From assembly GCF_023073355.1 (NCBI RefSeq), contig NZ_JADPJI010000005.1, positions 2,407,783 through 2,471,782 on the forward strand: 64,000 nt of DNA, in the 5' to 3' direction. Source of the stretch: Bradyrhizobium sp. 199. GTDB lineage: Bacteria; Pseudomonadota; Alphaproteobacteria; Rhizobiales; Xanthobacteraceae. Every line of letters starts with the position of its first letter. Position 1 is the first letter of the stretch. The notes beneath the pieces are model-generated. The model had not been told where the DNA came from. It saw only the letters and a list, made by a program, of their open reading frames with translations, and did not search any database. The position numbers were made by a program, and so were the translations under genes. Positions 40,764 through 52,744 of the stretch are shown one piece after another.

Positions 40764-42137
40764 ATGACTTCCCAGCATGACAAAACCTCGGTCGCCGCGA
40801 TCTCGATCTTCGCCAGCGGCGGCATGGCGGCGGCCAAGTTGGCGGTCGGGATCGCGATCGGCTCACTTGCACTGATCTCCGAGGCGCTGCACTCCGCGAT
40901 CGACCTGGTCGCGACCATCATCACCTGGGCGGTGGTGCGGGTGTCCGACAAGCCGGCGGACGAGGAGCATCATTACGGCCACGGCAAGCTGGAGAGCGTC
41001 TCGGCGCTCGGTGTCACTGCCCTGCTCTACGTCCTCGCCGGTGGCATCCTGGTCGAGGCCTATAGCCGATTGCGCGAGGGAACCCCGCCGCCGACCATTT
41101 CGGCCGTGCCGTTCGTGGTGCTGGTGATCGACATCATCGTCAATCTTTGGCGCGCTCGCGCCCTGCACCGGGCGGCGCGGGAGACGCGGAGCCAGGCGCT
41201 CGCCGCCGACGCGCTGCATTTCGCCTCCGACGTGATGGGCTCATTTGCCGTCATCGTCGGTCTGATCCTGTCCGCCCTGGGCTTCTGGTGGGGCGATGCG
41301 GCCGCAGCCGCCGCAGTCGCCGTGATGATCGCCCTGCTCGGCCTGCGCATGGCCGGCTCGACGGTGCAGACGCTGGTCGACCGCGCCCCCGAGGGCGCGC
41401 ACGAGAAGGCCACAGCCGCGATCCGCAGCGTGGCAGGCGTGATCGATATCGAGCGGCTGCGGGTGCGCATGGTCGGAGCGACCACGTTCATCGACACCAT
41501 CGCAAAGGTGCCGCGGACCTATCCGATCGACCGGGTCGAGGACATCAAGCGCAACGCGCAGGCCGCCGTCACCAAGGCGTTCGGCGATGCCGACCTCACT
41601 TTCGCCGCGGTGCCTGTCGCGCGCGACAACGAGACCGTGCGCGACCGCATCATGGTGATCGCGCACAATTCCGGGCTCGCCATCCACCATGTCACGGTGC
41701 ACGATCTCGGCGCCAAGCTGATCGTCAGCATCGACCTCGAGGTCGACGGCGGAATGCAGCTCGACGCCGCCCATGACGTCGCCAACACCCTGGAGCGCAA
41801 CATCCAGGTGGAGTTCGGCGAGGACGTCGAGGTCGACGTCCATATCGAGCCATTGGAACCGGAACTGCCGTTAGGAATCGATGCCACGCCGGAACGGGTG
41901 CAGACCATCGCCGCGGCCCTGACGGAATATGCCGCCGGCGGCGAGATTCACGACATCCATAATGTCCGCGTCCGCAACACCGATGCCGGCGAGATCGTCA
42001 ACTTCCACTGCCGCGCCGCGCCGTCGATGAGCGTCATCAAGGTGCACGAGCATGTCGACGCGGTCGAGCGCGCGCTGCGGCGCGCGTTCCCGAGCGTGAA
42101 GCGCGTCATCAGTCACGCCGAGCCGCCGCGCGCGTGA
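40764..42137 (+). CDS. Cation diffusion facilitator with extended cytoplasmic C-terminus
   Basis: A protein of 457 residues, about 150 longer than typical FieF-type CDF transporters. The metal site pairs are in SEALHSAIDLVATIITW and ADALHFASDVMG. The loop after the second transmembrane segment contains HHYGHGKLE. After the six-segment membrane core come two stretches that read like tandem dimerisation domains: DRVEDIKRNAQAAVTKAF with VHDLGAKLIVSIDLEVDGGM, and VQTIAAALTEYAAGGEIHDI with HEHVDAVERALRRAFPSVKR. It exports zinc, iron or manganese from the cytoplasm. No metal-responsive regulator is adjacent. Confidence 0.9.
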   Translation: MTSQHDKTSVAAISIFASGGMAAAKLAVGIAIGSLALISEALHSAIDLVATIITWAVVRVSDKPADEEHHYGHGKLESVSALGVTALLYVLAGGILVEAYSRLREGTPPPTISAVPFVVLVIDIIVNLWRARALHRAARETRSQALAADALHFASDVMGSFAVIVGLILSALGFWWGDAAAAAAVAVMIALLGLRMAGSTVQTLVDRAPEGAHEKATAAIRSVAGVIDIERLRVRMVGATTFIDTIAKVPRTYPIDRVEDIKRNAQAAVTKAFGDADLTFAAVPVARDNETVRDRIMVIAHNSGLAIHHVTVHDLGAKLIVSIDLEVDGGMQLDAAHDVANTLERNIQVEFGEDVEVDVHIEPLEPELPLGIDATPERVQTIAAALTEYAAGGEIHDIHNVRVRNTDAGEIVNFHCRAAPSMSVIKVHEHVDAVERALRRAFPSVKRVISHAEPPRA

Positions 42138-42376
42138 CGAGGCGCACGAGACGAAGAACGCGCGAGGATGCACACGTTCTCGTTTCGGACTCCTCGCGTT
42201 CGTGCGTTTGCGGACGGGCGACGCGCAAACCGGCCATTGGATAAGAATAATTTCGCATTAACGATTCGTTGACTCTCGACAGCCCGCGAAAACTGGATTC
42301 AAATCGCTGTGATTCGGAAGCCATGTGGGGCTGCTTCCGGACTTCAGTTGCAAGCTGGTTTCAGGGGGCCGAAGGC

Positions 42377-44707
<2,331 letters not shown>

Positions 44708-44708
44708 T

Positions 44709-44753
44709 CCTAAAGCGCGATGCGATTAGGATCAATCGCCATTGCGCTTTAGG
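44709..44753. repeat. Palindromic intergenic repeat, family F
   Basis: CCTAAAGCGC (44709-44718) and GCGCTTTAGG (44744-44753) are perfect 10-bp arms, with GGATCAA/TTGATCC-like inner sequence. It starts 2 bases after the histidine kinase stop. Confidence 0.8.
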
Positions 44754-44762
44754 TTGTTGTTT

Positions 44763-44811
44763 AAGCATGATCTTTTCGGAAAAGCGCTGCGCACTTTTCC
44801 GGATCATGCTT
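44763..44811. repeat. Palindromic intergenic repeat, family A (second copy)
   Basis: AAGCATGATC (44763-44772) and GATCATGCTT (44802-44811) are perfect arms. The inner sequence shares GGAAAAG and GTGCGCAGCG-type segments with the copy at 22491 in inverted orientation. It touches the stop codon of the lysR gene, and together with the preceding repeat forms the boundary between two convergent genes. Confidence 0.8.
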
Positions 44812-45704
44812 TAGGATTGCAGCGACGGCGCGACTTCCCGCGCCACATTGACCAGCGCTGCGATCAGCGGCGTCATCGGATCGCGCTGCGGGATCACCAT
44901 GCCGATGCTGTAGTTGACGTCGGGATCGACGATCGGGATCGAGCGCACCGTATCGGAAAGGCCGAGCGTCTCGGCAAGCTTGGCCGGCATCACGCTGGCC
45001 CAGCGCCCCGTCTTCACATGCGTGAACAGCACCAGCAGCGAATTCGAGGTCAAGGTCGGCGTCGCCTCGGCGCCGACCGAACGTAACGCGCGGTCGATGA
45101 TGCGGCGGTTCTGCATGTCGGGCGTCAGCAGGCACAGCGGCACCTGCCCGACTTCCGTCCAGGTCACCGTCTCGCGGTCACCGAACATCGCATCCGGCGC
45201 GGTCAGGAGACGATAGCTCTCGTTGTAGAGCGGAATGGTGCGCACCTTGCCGATCGGCTCGTTCTCGATATAGGTCAGCCCCGCATCGACCTCGAGATTT
45301 TCGAGCAGCCCCAGCACCTCGGACGAGGTGGTGGACTGGATCCGGAAGCGCACCTCGGGATGCCGGGCGCGGAACGGCGTCGTCAGCGCGGCGACCATGC
45401 CGAGCACGGTCGGGATCGCGGCGATGCGGATCTCGCCGGAGAGCTGATGTTTCAGCCCGTTGATCTCGTCGCGCATCGCGCGGGCATCGCCGACGATCCG
45501 GCGCGCCCAGTCCAGCGCCCGCTCTCCTTCCGGCGTAAAGCCCTGGAACCGTGACCCGCGCTGGACCAGCATCACGCCGAGGATCTCCTCGAGCTGCTTG
45601 AGCCCGGTCGACATCGTCGGCTGCGTCACGCCGCAGACCTCCGCCGCGCGTCCAAAATGACGCTCCTTCGCCAGCGCCAGCAGCAGTTCAAGCTTGTCGA
45701 GCAA
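44811..45704 (-). CDS. LysR-family transcriptional regulator
   Basis: A protein of 297 residues with an N-terminal winged helix (LLALAKERHFGRAAEVCGVT, QPTMSTGLKQLEEILG) and a periplasmic-binding-like effector domain (IRIAAIPTVLGMVAALTTPF, VDAGLTYIENEP). From memory the sequence resembles the LysR proteins that precede formate dehydrogenase (fds) genes, but no fds gene is next to it. In this window formate is the end product of Oxc and Frc, so a formate-responsive role is possible though unproven. It lies downstream of glnE in the same direction, separated by 98 bases. Confidence 0.88.
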   Translation of the reverse strand: MLDKLELLLALAKERHFGRAAEVCGVTQPTMSTGLKQLEEILGVMLVQRGSRFQGFTPEGERALDWARRIVGDARAMRDEINGLKHQLSGEIRIAAIPTVLGMVAALTTPFRARHPEVRFRIQSTTSSEVLGLLENLEVDAGLTYIENEPIGKVRTIPLYNESYRLLTAPDAMFGDRETVTWTEVGQVPLCLLTPDMQNRRIIDRALRSVGAEATPTLTSNSLLVLFTHVKTGRWASVMPAKLAETLGLSDTVRSIPIVDPDVNYSIGMVIPQRDPMTPLIAALVNVAREVAPSLQS

Positions 45705-45766
45705 CCGTCATCCCCTCGAATTGTGTGGTGGCATGCAAGCTAGCACGCCCTGCTCCTCCCAACACG

Positions 45767-45795
45767 CAAAAACCGCCCGGCGAGGCACTACCTCG
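45767..45795 (-). terminator. Possible terminator downstream of glnE
   Basis: On the minus strand CGAGG-tagtg-CCTCG is followed about 10 bases later by a run of T residues (45771-45767). The stem is short, so this is a weak prediction. Confidence 0.35.
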
Positions 45796-45802
45796 TTGAA
45801 GG

Positions 45803-48772
45803 CTACGCCCCTTCCAGCAGCGCCCTGAACACGCGCCGCACCTCGCTCTGGGTCTCCTTCACGCGCGCCTCCAGCGACGAGAAGTCCGGCGCATCGCCGG
45901 CCCGCGCCATCACCCGCTGCAGATCGGTGCCGGCAGTTTCCGGCTTGAAACGGTCGCTGACGCAGAGCCGCAGGATCTGCGTGAGGTCGTGATAGAGCCG
46001 GGCTGCGGCACGCAGGATCTCGGTCTCCGACTGCGGGAGTACGCCGAGCCTGCATGCGTTCTCCAGCACCTGCATGGTGCTGACGTCGAGGATCCCAGGC
46101 TTGTCGTGAGCGTGCACGAGCTGGAGGTATTGCGCGATGAAGTCGATGTCGACCATGCCGCCGGCGGCGTATTTGAGATCCCAGCAATCGGCCTCGCCCT
46201 TCTCCTGAGCAATCGCCCGCCGCATGTCGGCGACGTCGTTAGCGGTGATGGCGGGATCGCGGCGGCGGGTCAGGACGTCGCGGATGACGCGCTCGATCCG
46301 TTCCCAAAATTCGGGCGACGCCGACACCACGCGCGCGCGCGTCAACGCCATGTGCTCCCAGGTCCAGGCCTCGTTGGCTTGGTAGTCCGCGAATGAGACG
46401 AGGCTCGAGGCCACGGGGCCCGCACGCCCCGAAGGCCGCAGCCGCATGTCGATCTCGTAGAGCACACCGTAATTGGTGCGCGTCGTAAACGCGCTGATCA
46501 GGCGCTGGGTCAGCCGCGCAAAGTAATGCGCGCCCTGAAGCGATTTCGGCCCATCGGAGTCCGGATTGTCGCTGTCGAAATCGTAGAGCAGGATCAGGTC
46601 GAGATCGGACGAGGCGGTCATCTCGCGGCTGCCGAGCCGACCCATCGCGATGATCGCGGTCTCCTGGCCCTCGATCCGGCCGTGCTGGGCGGCGAAGCGC
46701 TCCGCAACGAGGCCATGCACGGTGTGGACGATGCCTTCGGCGACATCGGCAAAGGCCGTGCTCGCCTGCTGCGCCGAGACGGTGCCGGAGAGGATCCGCG
46801 TGCCGATCAGGAACAGGCTCTCCTGCCCGAACAGGCGCAGGCGATCGAGAAACTCTTCGTATGAACCGGCATCCTGCACGGTCGCAGCTAATCGTCCCGA
46901 CAATTCCTGCCGGTCCGGCATGGCGCCGAAGAAGCGCGGATCGATCAGGCCATCCATCAGCTGCGGCTGCCGCGCCAGCATCTCGCCCAGCCGCGGCGCT
47001 GCGCCCAGCACCAGCGCCACCAGCGCGACGAGATCGCGGTTTTGGCCGAGCAGCGTGATCAGCCGGGCGCCGCGCTGGAGCGCACCGAGGAAATGATCGA
47101 ACGCCACGACGGCGCCATCCGGCTCCTCGGCGTGAGCAAGGCCGTCGATCAGGGCCGGCACGAATTCGACGAAGGCGTTGCGCGTCGCCTCAACGCGGAA
47201 CACGCGATAGTCGCCGGTGACCCAGTCGCGTACCGTCTGCGCGAGGGCGGCAGGCTTCTTGAAGCCGAGCGTCGCAAGGTGCTGGAGCAGCCGCGGATCG
47301 TCCGGACCTGCACTGTAGTCGAGCGCCGGCAGCTTGGCCGTCCCGGTCGGATCGTCACCCTCGAACAGCTTTTCGTAGTGCCCCTGCACGATATTGAGCT
47401 GCCGCAGCAGGTCGCTCGCAAAGGCTTCGCGATCCGGATAGCCGAAGAAGCGCGCGAAACGCTCGACCGCGTCCTTGTCTTCGGGCAGCGTATGGGTCTG
47501 CTCGTCGGCGATCATCTGGATGCGATGCTCGACGCGGCGCAGGAATTCGTACGCAATGGTCAGCTCGTCGCGCGCAGTGGAGGTGATCCAGTTGCTGGAG
47601 GCGAGAATGTCGAGCGCTTCGAGCGTCGGCCGCACCCGCAATTCCGGATGACGGCCGCCCGCGATCAATTGCTGGGTCTGGGCAAAGAACTCGATCTCGC
47701 GGATGCCGCCGCGGCCAACCTTGACGTTGTGCCCCTCCACCGCGACCTCGCTCTGGCCGCGATAGGTCTGCATCCGCCGCTTCATGTCGTGGACGTCGGC
47801 GAGCGCAGCGAAGTCGAGATGCTTGCGCCAGACGAAGGGCGCGATGTCGGCGAGCAATGCCTCGCCCGCCCTGGAATCGCCGGCGCAGGCACGCGCCTTG
47901 ATCATCGCGGCGCGCTCCCAGGTGCGTCCTTCCCGTTCATAGTAGTTCAGCGCCGCGTCCCGCGAGATCGCCACCTGGGTCGAGGACGGATCGGGCCGCA
48001 GGCGCAGATCGACGCGAAAGACGTAGCCGTCATAGGTGCGTTGCTGGAGGATGCGCGCCATGCCTTGCGTGAGCCGGACGAAGAACGGCTGCGGCTCGAT
48101 GTCCGGCGCCAGCGTCGTCGCGTCGGGATCGAAGAACACGATGAGGTCGATGTCGCTGGAATAGTTCAGCTCGCCCGCGCCCATCTTTCCCATGGCGAGC
48201 ACGATCAGCCCGCAGCCCTCTTCGGGCGCCTCGGGATTGGGCGGCGAGAGCCTGCCGCGCGCGGCTTCCTGCCGCAGCAGATATTGCAGCGCCGCCTGCA
48301 CCGAGGACACAGCGACATCGGTCAGCGCCGCCGTCACCCGCATCACCGGCCACACCCCGCCAATGTCGCACAACGCGGTCAGCAGCGCGGCCTCCGCTTT
48401 CATGCGGCGAAGCAGCCGCATCACCTCGGCTTCATCCGCCGCCGCGAGCACCGCGCCCCTCGCCTCCGCGATCAGCGCCGCTAGATGCGAATCCGGATCG
48501 CATTCGAGCAGCCGGATCAGGCGCAAGGCGTCGGCGCGCACCAGATCGAAGAGATAGGGCGAGAATTCCGCGATACCGGCCAGGATATCTCTCGCGAAGG
48601 GATGGGCCAGCAGCACTTCGAGATGGGCCGATTGGGCCGGCTCGAGCTCGCTCAGCCAGCTTTCGAAACGACGTTCATCGGTTGTGGAAGCGGCAGTATG
48701 GGGAGCTTCCGCAAAGCGCGCGGCCAGCATCTCACCATGCTTGTCCGCGTTTCCCGGCGCGGAGTGGTTCAT
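45803..48772 (-). CDS. glnE: Bifunctional glutamine synthetase adenylyltransferase/deadenylyltransferase
   Basis: A protein of 989 residues, normal for GlnE. It has two nucleotidyltransferase domains: the N-terminal deadenylylase (LIVLAMGKMGAGELNYSSDI, then DLIVFFD) and the C-terminal adenylylase (AIIAMGRLGSREMTASSDLD, then LILLYDFD). They are joined by helical linkers. It adds AMP to, or removes it from, glutamine synthetase in response to PII. The ATG overlaps the stop of the upstream histidine kinase gene (ATGA), so it is co-transcribed with a two-component system. Confidence 0.96.
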   Translation of the reverse strand: MNHSAPGNADKHGEMLAARFAEAPHTAASTTDERRFESWLSELEPAQSAHLEVLLAHPFARDILAGIAEFSPYLFDLVRADALRLIRLLECDPDSHLAALIAEARGAVLAAADEAEVMRLLRRMKAEAALLTALCDIGGVWPVMRVTAALTDVAVSSVQAALQYLLRQEAARGRLSPPNPEAPEEGCGLIVLAMGKMGAGELNYSSDIDLIVFFDPDATTLAPDIEPQPFFVRLTQGMARILQQRTYDGYVFRVDLRLRPDPSSTQVAISRDAALNYYEREGRTWERAAMIKARACAGDSRAGEALLADIAPFVWRKHLDFAALADVHDMKRRMQTYRGQSEVAVEGHNVKVGRGGIREIEFFAQTQQLIAGGRHPELRVRPTLEALDILASSNWITSTARDELTIAYEFLRRVEHRIQMIADEQTHTLPEDKDAVERFARFFGYPDREAFASDLLRQLNIVQGHYEKLFEGDDPTGTAKLPALDYSAGPDDPRLLQHLATLGFKKPAALAQTVRDWVTGDYRVFRVEATRNAFVEFVPALIDGLAHAEEPDGAVVAFDHFLGALQRGARLITLLGQNRDLVALVALVLGAAPRLGEMLARQPQLMDGLIDPRFFGAMPDRQELSGRLAATVQDAGSYEEFLDRLRLFGQESLFLIGTRILSGTVSAQQASTAFADVAEGIVHTVHGLVAERFAAQHGRIEGQETAIIAMGRLGSREMTASSDLDLILLYDFDSDNPDSDGPKSLQGAHYFARLTQRLISAFTTRTNYGVLYEIDMRLRPSGRAGPVASSLVSFADYQANEAWTWEHMALTRARVVSASPEFWERIERVIRDVLTRRRDPAITANDVADMRRAIAQEKGEADCWDLKYAAGGMVDIDFIAQYLQLVHAHDKPGILDVSTMQVLENACRLGVLPQSETEILRAAARLYHDLTQILRLCVSDRFKPETAGTDLQRVMARAGDAPDFSSLEARVKETQSEVRRVFRALLEGA

Positions 48773-50229
48773 GCCACCTTCTGTGGCACATCCGGCATTG
48801 GCGGAGCAACCCTGTCGCCGGCACCGGCGCGCGCCGGCAGCACCAGCGTGGCGACGAGACCAGGCTGGGCATCGTCCAGCCGCAATTCGCCGCCGTGCAA
48901 CGTCGCAACGGCGGAGGCGAGGCTTAGGCCGAGGCCGGAGCCCGGCAGCGTGCGACTGGCTTCTAGCCGCACGAATCGCTCGACGGCATGTTTGCGGTCG
49001 GCTTCGGGGATGCCGGGGCCGCGATCGGTGACGCTGAGCAGCACCTGGTCGCCGTCCCGCCTCGCCTCGATCGTGATCGGCCTGGAATCCATGCTGACGA
49101 CGGTTCCGCCGGTCTGCGCGACCGGCTTGCCATATTTGATCGCATTCTCGACCAGATTGGCGAGCGCCTGGCTGATCAATTCGCGGTTGGCGTGGACCGG
49201 TGCCGGCTCGGCCCTGACCTTCAAGGTCATGCCGTCGTCCTCGGCGAGCGGCTCGTAGAGTTCATGGATGCCACCCGCGACCTCGGCCGCGTCGAAATCG
49301 TCCATGTTGCCGCGCGCCTGTCCGGATTCGGCGCGCGCGATCATCAGAAGCGCGTTGAAAGTGCGGATCAGACCGTCGGATTCCTCGATGGTCCGCTCCA
49401 GCGCCGCCCGGTAATCGGCCTCGCAGCCGGATTTCGCCAGCGCCTCCTCGGCGCGGTTGCGCAGGCGCGTCAGCGGCGTCTTGAGATCGTGGGCGATGTT
49501 GTCTGAGACTTCCTTCAGTCCCACCATCAGCGCCTCGATCCGCTCCAGCATGGCATTGAGGTTTTCGGCGAGGCGATCGAGCTCGTCGCCGCTGCGTCCC
49601 ACCGGGAGGCGCTCGCTGAGATCGCCGGTCATGATGCGCTGCGCGGTTCCCGTCATCGCATCGATGCGCCTGAGCACCCTGCGCGCGACGAAGACGCCGC
49701 CGCCGAGGCCGAGCACCACGACGATCAGCACCGACCATTGCGCGGCCTTGGCGACGATGTGGAACAGTCGCCGCCGCTCGGCAAGGTCGCGGCCGATCAG
49801 GAGCCGGAAGCCGTTCTCCAGTTCGGTGACGCGCACCAGCGCACGATGATCGCGGTCATCCGCATCCTCCATCCGCCGGTAGGCGGTCTCCGACCAGCCG
49901 CGCGTCGCCATCACGCCGGGCGCCAGCGAGCCGACATTGCCGGCGATCGCCTGCCCGGTCGGCGTGGTCACGAGGTAGAGGTTGGCGCCGGGCCGCAACG
50001 CCCGATACTCGATCGCCAGCACGAGGGCGCGCAGGCCGCGCCGGCCGTAGATCTCGCTGATCTCCGAGGTCTCGGCATTGACCGTCTGCGTGATCTCTTC
50101 CGTGATCAGGCGCCGCGTATTCCAGGCGAAATAGGCCAGCAGCGAGGCCGCGAACATCGCGAACAGCAGCAGATAGACCAGCGTGAGCCGGAACGCCGTG
50201 GTGCGGACGAGTTTACCGAATGCCGTCAC
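48769..50229 (-). CDS. Two-component sensor histidine kinase with HAMP domain
   Basis: A protein of 486 residues from GTG 50229. The topology is one membrane segment near 14-35 (LTLVYLLLFAMFAASLLAYF), a periplasmic sensor, a second segment near 164-183, and then HAMP (RRVLRRIDAMTGTAQRIMTG). The H-box is DNIAHDLKTPLTRLRNR, followed by the N-box (ALANLVENAIKYG) and G-boxes (VTDRGPGIPEAD, GSGLGLSLASAVA). It overlaps the response regulator gene by 17 bases and glnE by 4. Because degP precedes the pair, it may sense envelope or metal stress like CpxA or CopS-type kinases (inference). Confidence 0.93.
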   Translation of the reverse strand: MTAFGKLVRTTAFRLTLVYLLLFAMFAASLLAYFAWNTRRLITEEITQTVNAETSEISEIYGRRGLRALVLAIEYRALRPGANLYLVTTPTGQAIAGNVGSLAPGVMATRGWSETAYRRMEDADDRDHRALVRVTELENGFRLLIGRDLAERRRLFHIVAKAAQWSVLIVVVLGLGGGVFVARRVLRRIDAMTGTAQRIMTGDLSERLPVGRSGDELDRLAENLNAMLERIEALMVGLKEVSDNIAHDLKTPLTRLRNRAEEALAKSGCEADYRAALERTIEESDGLIRTFNALLMIARAESGQARGNMDDFDAAEVAGGIHELYEPLAEDDGMTLKVRAEPAPVHANRELISQALANLVENAIKYGKPVAQTGGTVVSMDSRPITIEARRDGDQVLLSVTDRGPGIPEADRKHAVERFVRLEASRTLPGSGLGLSLASAVATLHGGELRLDDAQPGLVATLVLPARAGAGDRVAPPMPDVPQKVA

Positions 50230-50893
50230 GGATCATGTACCCGGCGCCGCGGATCGTATGCAGCAGCGGCCGCTCAAAACCCTTGTCGATCTTGGAGCGC
50301 AGCCGCGAAATGTGCACGTCGATCACGTTGGTCTGCGGATCGAAATGATAGTCCCAGACGTTTTCCAGCAGCATCGTGCGCGTCACCACCTGTCCGGCAT
50401 GCTTCATGAGGTATTCGAGCAGGCGGAATTCGCGCGGCTGCAGCGTCAGCTCGTCCTTGCCGCGGGCGACACGATGGGAGAGCCGGTCCAGCTCGAGATC
50501 GCCGACACGGTAGAGCGTGTCCTCGGCGGGACCGCCGCGACGGCGCGACAGCACCTCGACCCGGGCCAGCAACTCGGCGAACGAATAGGGCTTTGGCAGA
50601 TAGTCGTCGCCGCCGGCACGCAGGCCCTTGATGCGGTCGTCGACCTGTCCGAGCGCGGAGAGAATCAGCACCGGCGTCGTGTTGTCCTTGTCGCGCAGCG
50701 CGCCGATCAGCGACAGGCCGTCACGCTTGGGCAGCATGCGGTCGACCACCAGCACGTCGTAATCGCCGTTCTCGGCCATGGCGAGGCCCTCCTCGCCGTC
50801 GGCGGCGTGGTCGGCAATGTGTCCGACCTCGCGAAACGCCTTCACGAGGTAGTCGGCGGATTCGCGGTCGTCTTCGATGATGAGGAGGCGCAT
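50213..50893 (-). CDS. OmpR-family response regulator
   Basis: A protein of 226 residues: MRLLIIEDDRESADYLVKAF with the phospho-acceptor Asp51 (LVVDRMLPKRDGL), conserved Thr/Ser and Lys (LILSALGQVDDRIKGL, DDYLPKPYSFAELL), and a C-terminal OmpR winged helix (LTLQPREFRLLEYLMKHAGQ, HISRLRSKIDKG). ATG 50893 gives the usual start; an in-frame TTG at 50923 with GAGAAGG upstream is an alternative. The gene order is degP, regulator, kinase, glnE; a strong terminator separates it from degP. Confidence 0.94.
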   Translation of the reverse strand: MRLLIIEDDRESADYLVKAFREVGHIADHAADGEEGLAMAENGDYDVLVVDRMLPKRDGLSLIGALRDKDNTTPVLILSALGQVDDRIKGLRAGGDDYLPKPYSFAELLARVEVLSRRRGGPAEDTLYRVGDLELDRLSHRVARGKDELTLQPREFRLLEYLMKHAGQVVTRTMLLENVWDYHFDPQTNVIDVHISRLRSKIDKGFERPLLHTIRGAGYMIRDGIR

Positions 50894-50988
50894 CGTGCGT
50901 TCGGCGGCGGTCAAGGAGGTCAACCTTCTCTAAACATGGCGCGAGCGGCAATCGCATGCAAGCCGAGGGGGGAGACTCTGGCATCTAG

Positions 50989-51027
50989 AAAAAGGCGGGC
51001 GGTGGAGCTGGGGGGACTCCACCGCCC
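50989..51027 (-). terminator. Rho-independent terminator after degP
   Basis: On the minus strand GGGCGGTGGAG and CTCCACCGCCC (51027-50997) form a perfect 11-bp stem, followed by CGCCTTTTT. A second stem CCTTCCG/CGGAAGG (51032-51067) lies just before it. Confidence 0.85.
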
Positions 51028-51166
51028 TAGGCCTTCCGACGGAGGGGGGCGTAATTCCACCGGAAGGTAGACAGGGAAAGCGAACGTTACGCTGCTTCCC
51101 CGAAGGGCGCCGTCGGCGGGGGCGACTGATGCCGGCGACACCCTTCATCTCAAGGCATCCTGAGGC

Positions 51167-52744
51167 TTACCCTTTGGCGATGGGTACGGCGACGAAGCGC
51201 GACTGGCCGCCGCTCTTCACGCGCATCAGGACGCTGTTCTTGTTGTCGGTCCGCGCCGTATTGATGGCATCGCGGACTTCGCCGGCGGTGGCGACGCTCT
51301 TGCCGCCGACTTCGAGAATCACGTCGCCTTCCTTGAAGCCGCGTTCGGCCGCGGCGCTCTTCGGATCGACTTCGGTGACCACGACGCCTTCCTTGCCGGC
51401 GCCGGCCACGGAGTTCGCAGGGGCAACGGTCATGCCGAGCTTCGGCACGTCAGTGCCCTTGCTTGCACCCTTGCCGCTGTCCTGGTCGACGTCGGCCTTG
51501 GCCTCCACCGTGTTCGGCAGCTGGCCGAGGGTGAGGTTGATGACCTTGTCCTGGCCCTTGTGCAGCACGTTGAGCTTCACGGTCGCGCCGGGCGCCATGC
51601 CGCCGATGGTACGGGCAAGCTCGCGGGCGTCCTTGACGGATTCGCCGTTCACCGACGTGATCACGTCGCCGGACTCGATGCCCGCCTTCGCGGCCGGACC
51701 GTTGGCCTGCGGCTCCGCCACCAGCGCGCCTTCGGCCTTCTTCATGCCGAGGCTGTCGGCGATGTCGGAGGTGACGGGCTGAATCTGCACGCCGATCCAG
51801 CCGCGGCTGACCGAGCCCTTGTCCTTGAGCTGGGCGACCACGCTCTTCACGGTGCCCGCCGGGATCGAGAACGCGATGCCGACACTGCCGCCGGAGGGCG
51901 AGTAGATCGCGGTGTTGACGCCCATCACCTCGCCGTTGGTATCGAAGGCCGGACCGCCGGAATTGCCCTTGTTCACGGGCGCGTCGATCTGGATGAAATC
52001 GTCATAGGGACCGTTGCCGATGTCGCGGCCGCTCGCCGAAACGATGCCCGCGGTCACGGTGCCGCCGAGGCCGAAGGGATTGCCGACCGCGAGCACCCAG
52101 TCGCCGATCCGCGGCTTGCTGTCGGCGAGCTTGGCGAACGGGAAGTTCGAGCTGCCCTCGACCTTGATCAAAGCAAGGTCAGTGCGCTGGTCGGTACCGA
52201 TCACTTTGGCGGTGTAGGTCTTACCGTCGTCGGTGGTGACCTCGACCTTGTCGGCGCCGTCGACCACGTGGTTGTTGGTCACGGCAAAGCCGTCGGCCGA
52301 GATGAAGAAGCCGGAGCCCTGCCCCTGCACCACGCGACCACGACCACCACCCTTCAGACCGGGGACGCCGTCGGGACCGCCGAAGCGGCGGAAGAAGCGC
52401 TCCATCGGCGAGCCCGGCTGGAACGGCGAGGAGGAATCATCACCGTCATCATTGCCCGCGGTCTTCTCCTTCATGTTGACCTTCACCGAGATCACCGACG
52501 GCTTCACGCGCTCGACAATGTCGGCGAATCCGACCGGACGTTCGACCTTTCGGACCTCGTTGTTGACCTGCGCATGCGCCGGACTCGAGAACAGGTCGGC
52601 GGGCAAGGTCGAAGGGCTGAAGCCATACACCGCCGCGCCGAGACCGGCGACGACCGAGGCCATCAGCGCGATCTTGCGCGCAGGGAAGACCGAGCGGGGC
52701 TGCCGGTTGAAGGGAAGTTTCGAGAGGTCGGGACGGTCGGTCAT
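51167..52744 (-). CDS. degP: Do-family periplasmic serine protease/chaperone (DegP/HtrA)
   Basis: A protein of 525 residues from ATG 52744, with GGAG 8 bases upstream. An N-terminal anchor or signal segment (KIALMASVVAGLGAAVYGF) precedes the trypsin-like domain with the triad His (AVTNNHVVDGADKV), Asp (RTDLALIKVE) and Ser (NKGNSGGPAFDTNGEV). Two PDZ domains follow (SRGWIGVQIQPVTSDIADSL; LGMTVAPANSVAGAG and later GDVILEVGGKSVATAG). It degrades or refolds damaged envelope proteins. It precedes a two-component system. A palindrome lies in the upstream gap. Confidence 0.95.
   Translation of the reverse strand: MTDRPDLSKLPFNRQPRSVFPARKIALMASVVAGLGAAVYGFSPSTLPADLFSSPAHAQVNNEVRKVERPVGFADIVERVKPSVISVKVNMKEKTAGNDDGDDSSSPFQPGSPMERFFRRFGGPDGVPGLKGGGRGRVVQGQGSGFFISADGFAVTNNHVVDGADKVEVTTDDGKTYTAKVIGTDQRTDLALIKVEGSSNFPFAKLADSKPRIGDWVLAVGNPFGLGGTVTAGIVSASGRDIGNGPYDDFIQIDAPVNKGNSGGPAFDTNGEVMGVNTAIYSPSGGSVGIAFSIPAGTVKSVVAQLKDKGSVSRGWIGVQIQPVTSDIADSLGMKKAEGALVAEPQANGPAAKAGIESGDVITSVNGESVKDARELARTIGGMAPGATVKLNVLHKGQDKVINLTLGQLPNTVEAKADVDQDSGKGASKGTDVPKLGMTVAPANSVAGAGKEGVVVTEVDPKSAAAERGFKEGDVILEVGGKSVATAGEVRDAINTARTDNKNSVLMRVKSGGQSRFVAVPIAKG

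Noticed and set aside
47042..48484. An open frame of 480 codons on the plus strand
   Set aside because: It is antisense to glnE, which has clear motifs in the opposite frame; the composition (Arg, His, Asp, Gln rich) is typical of a shadow.
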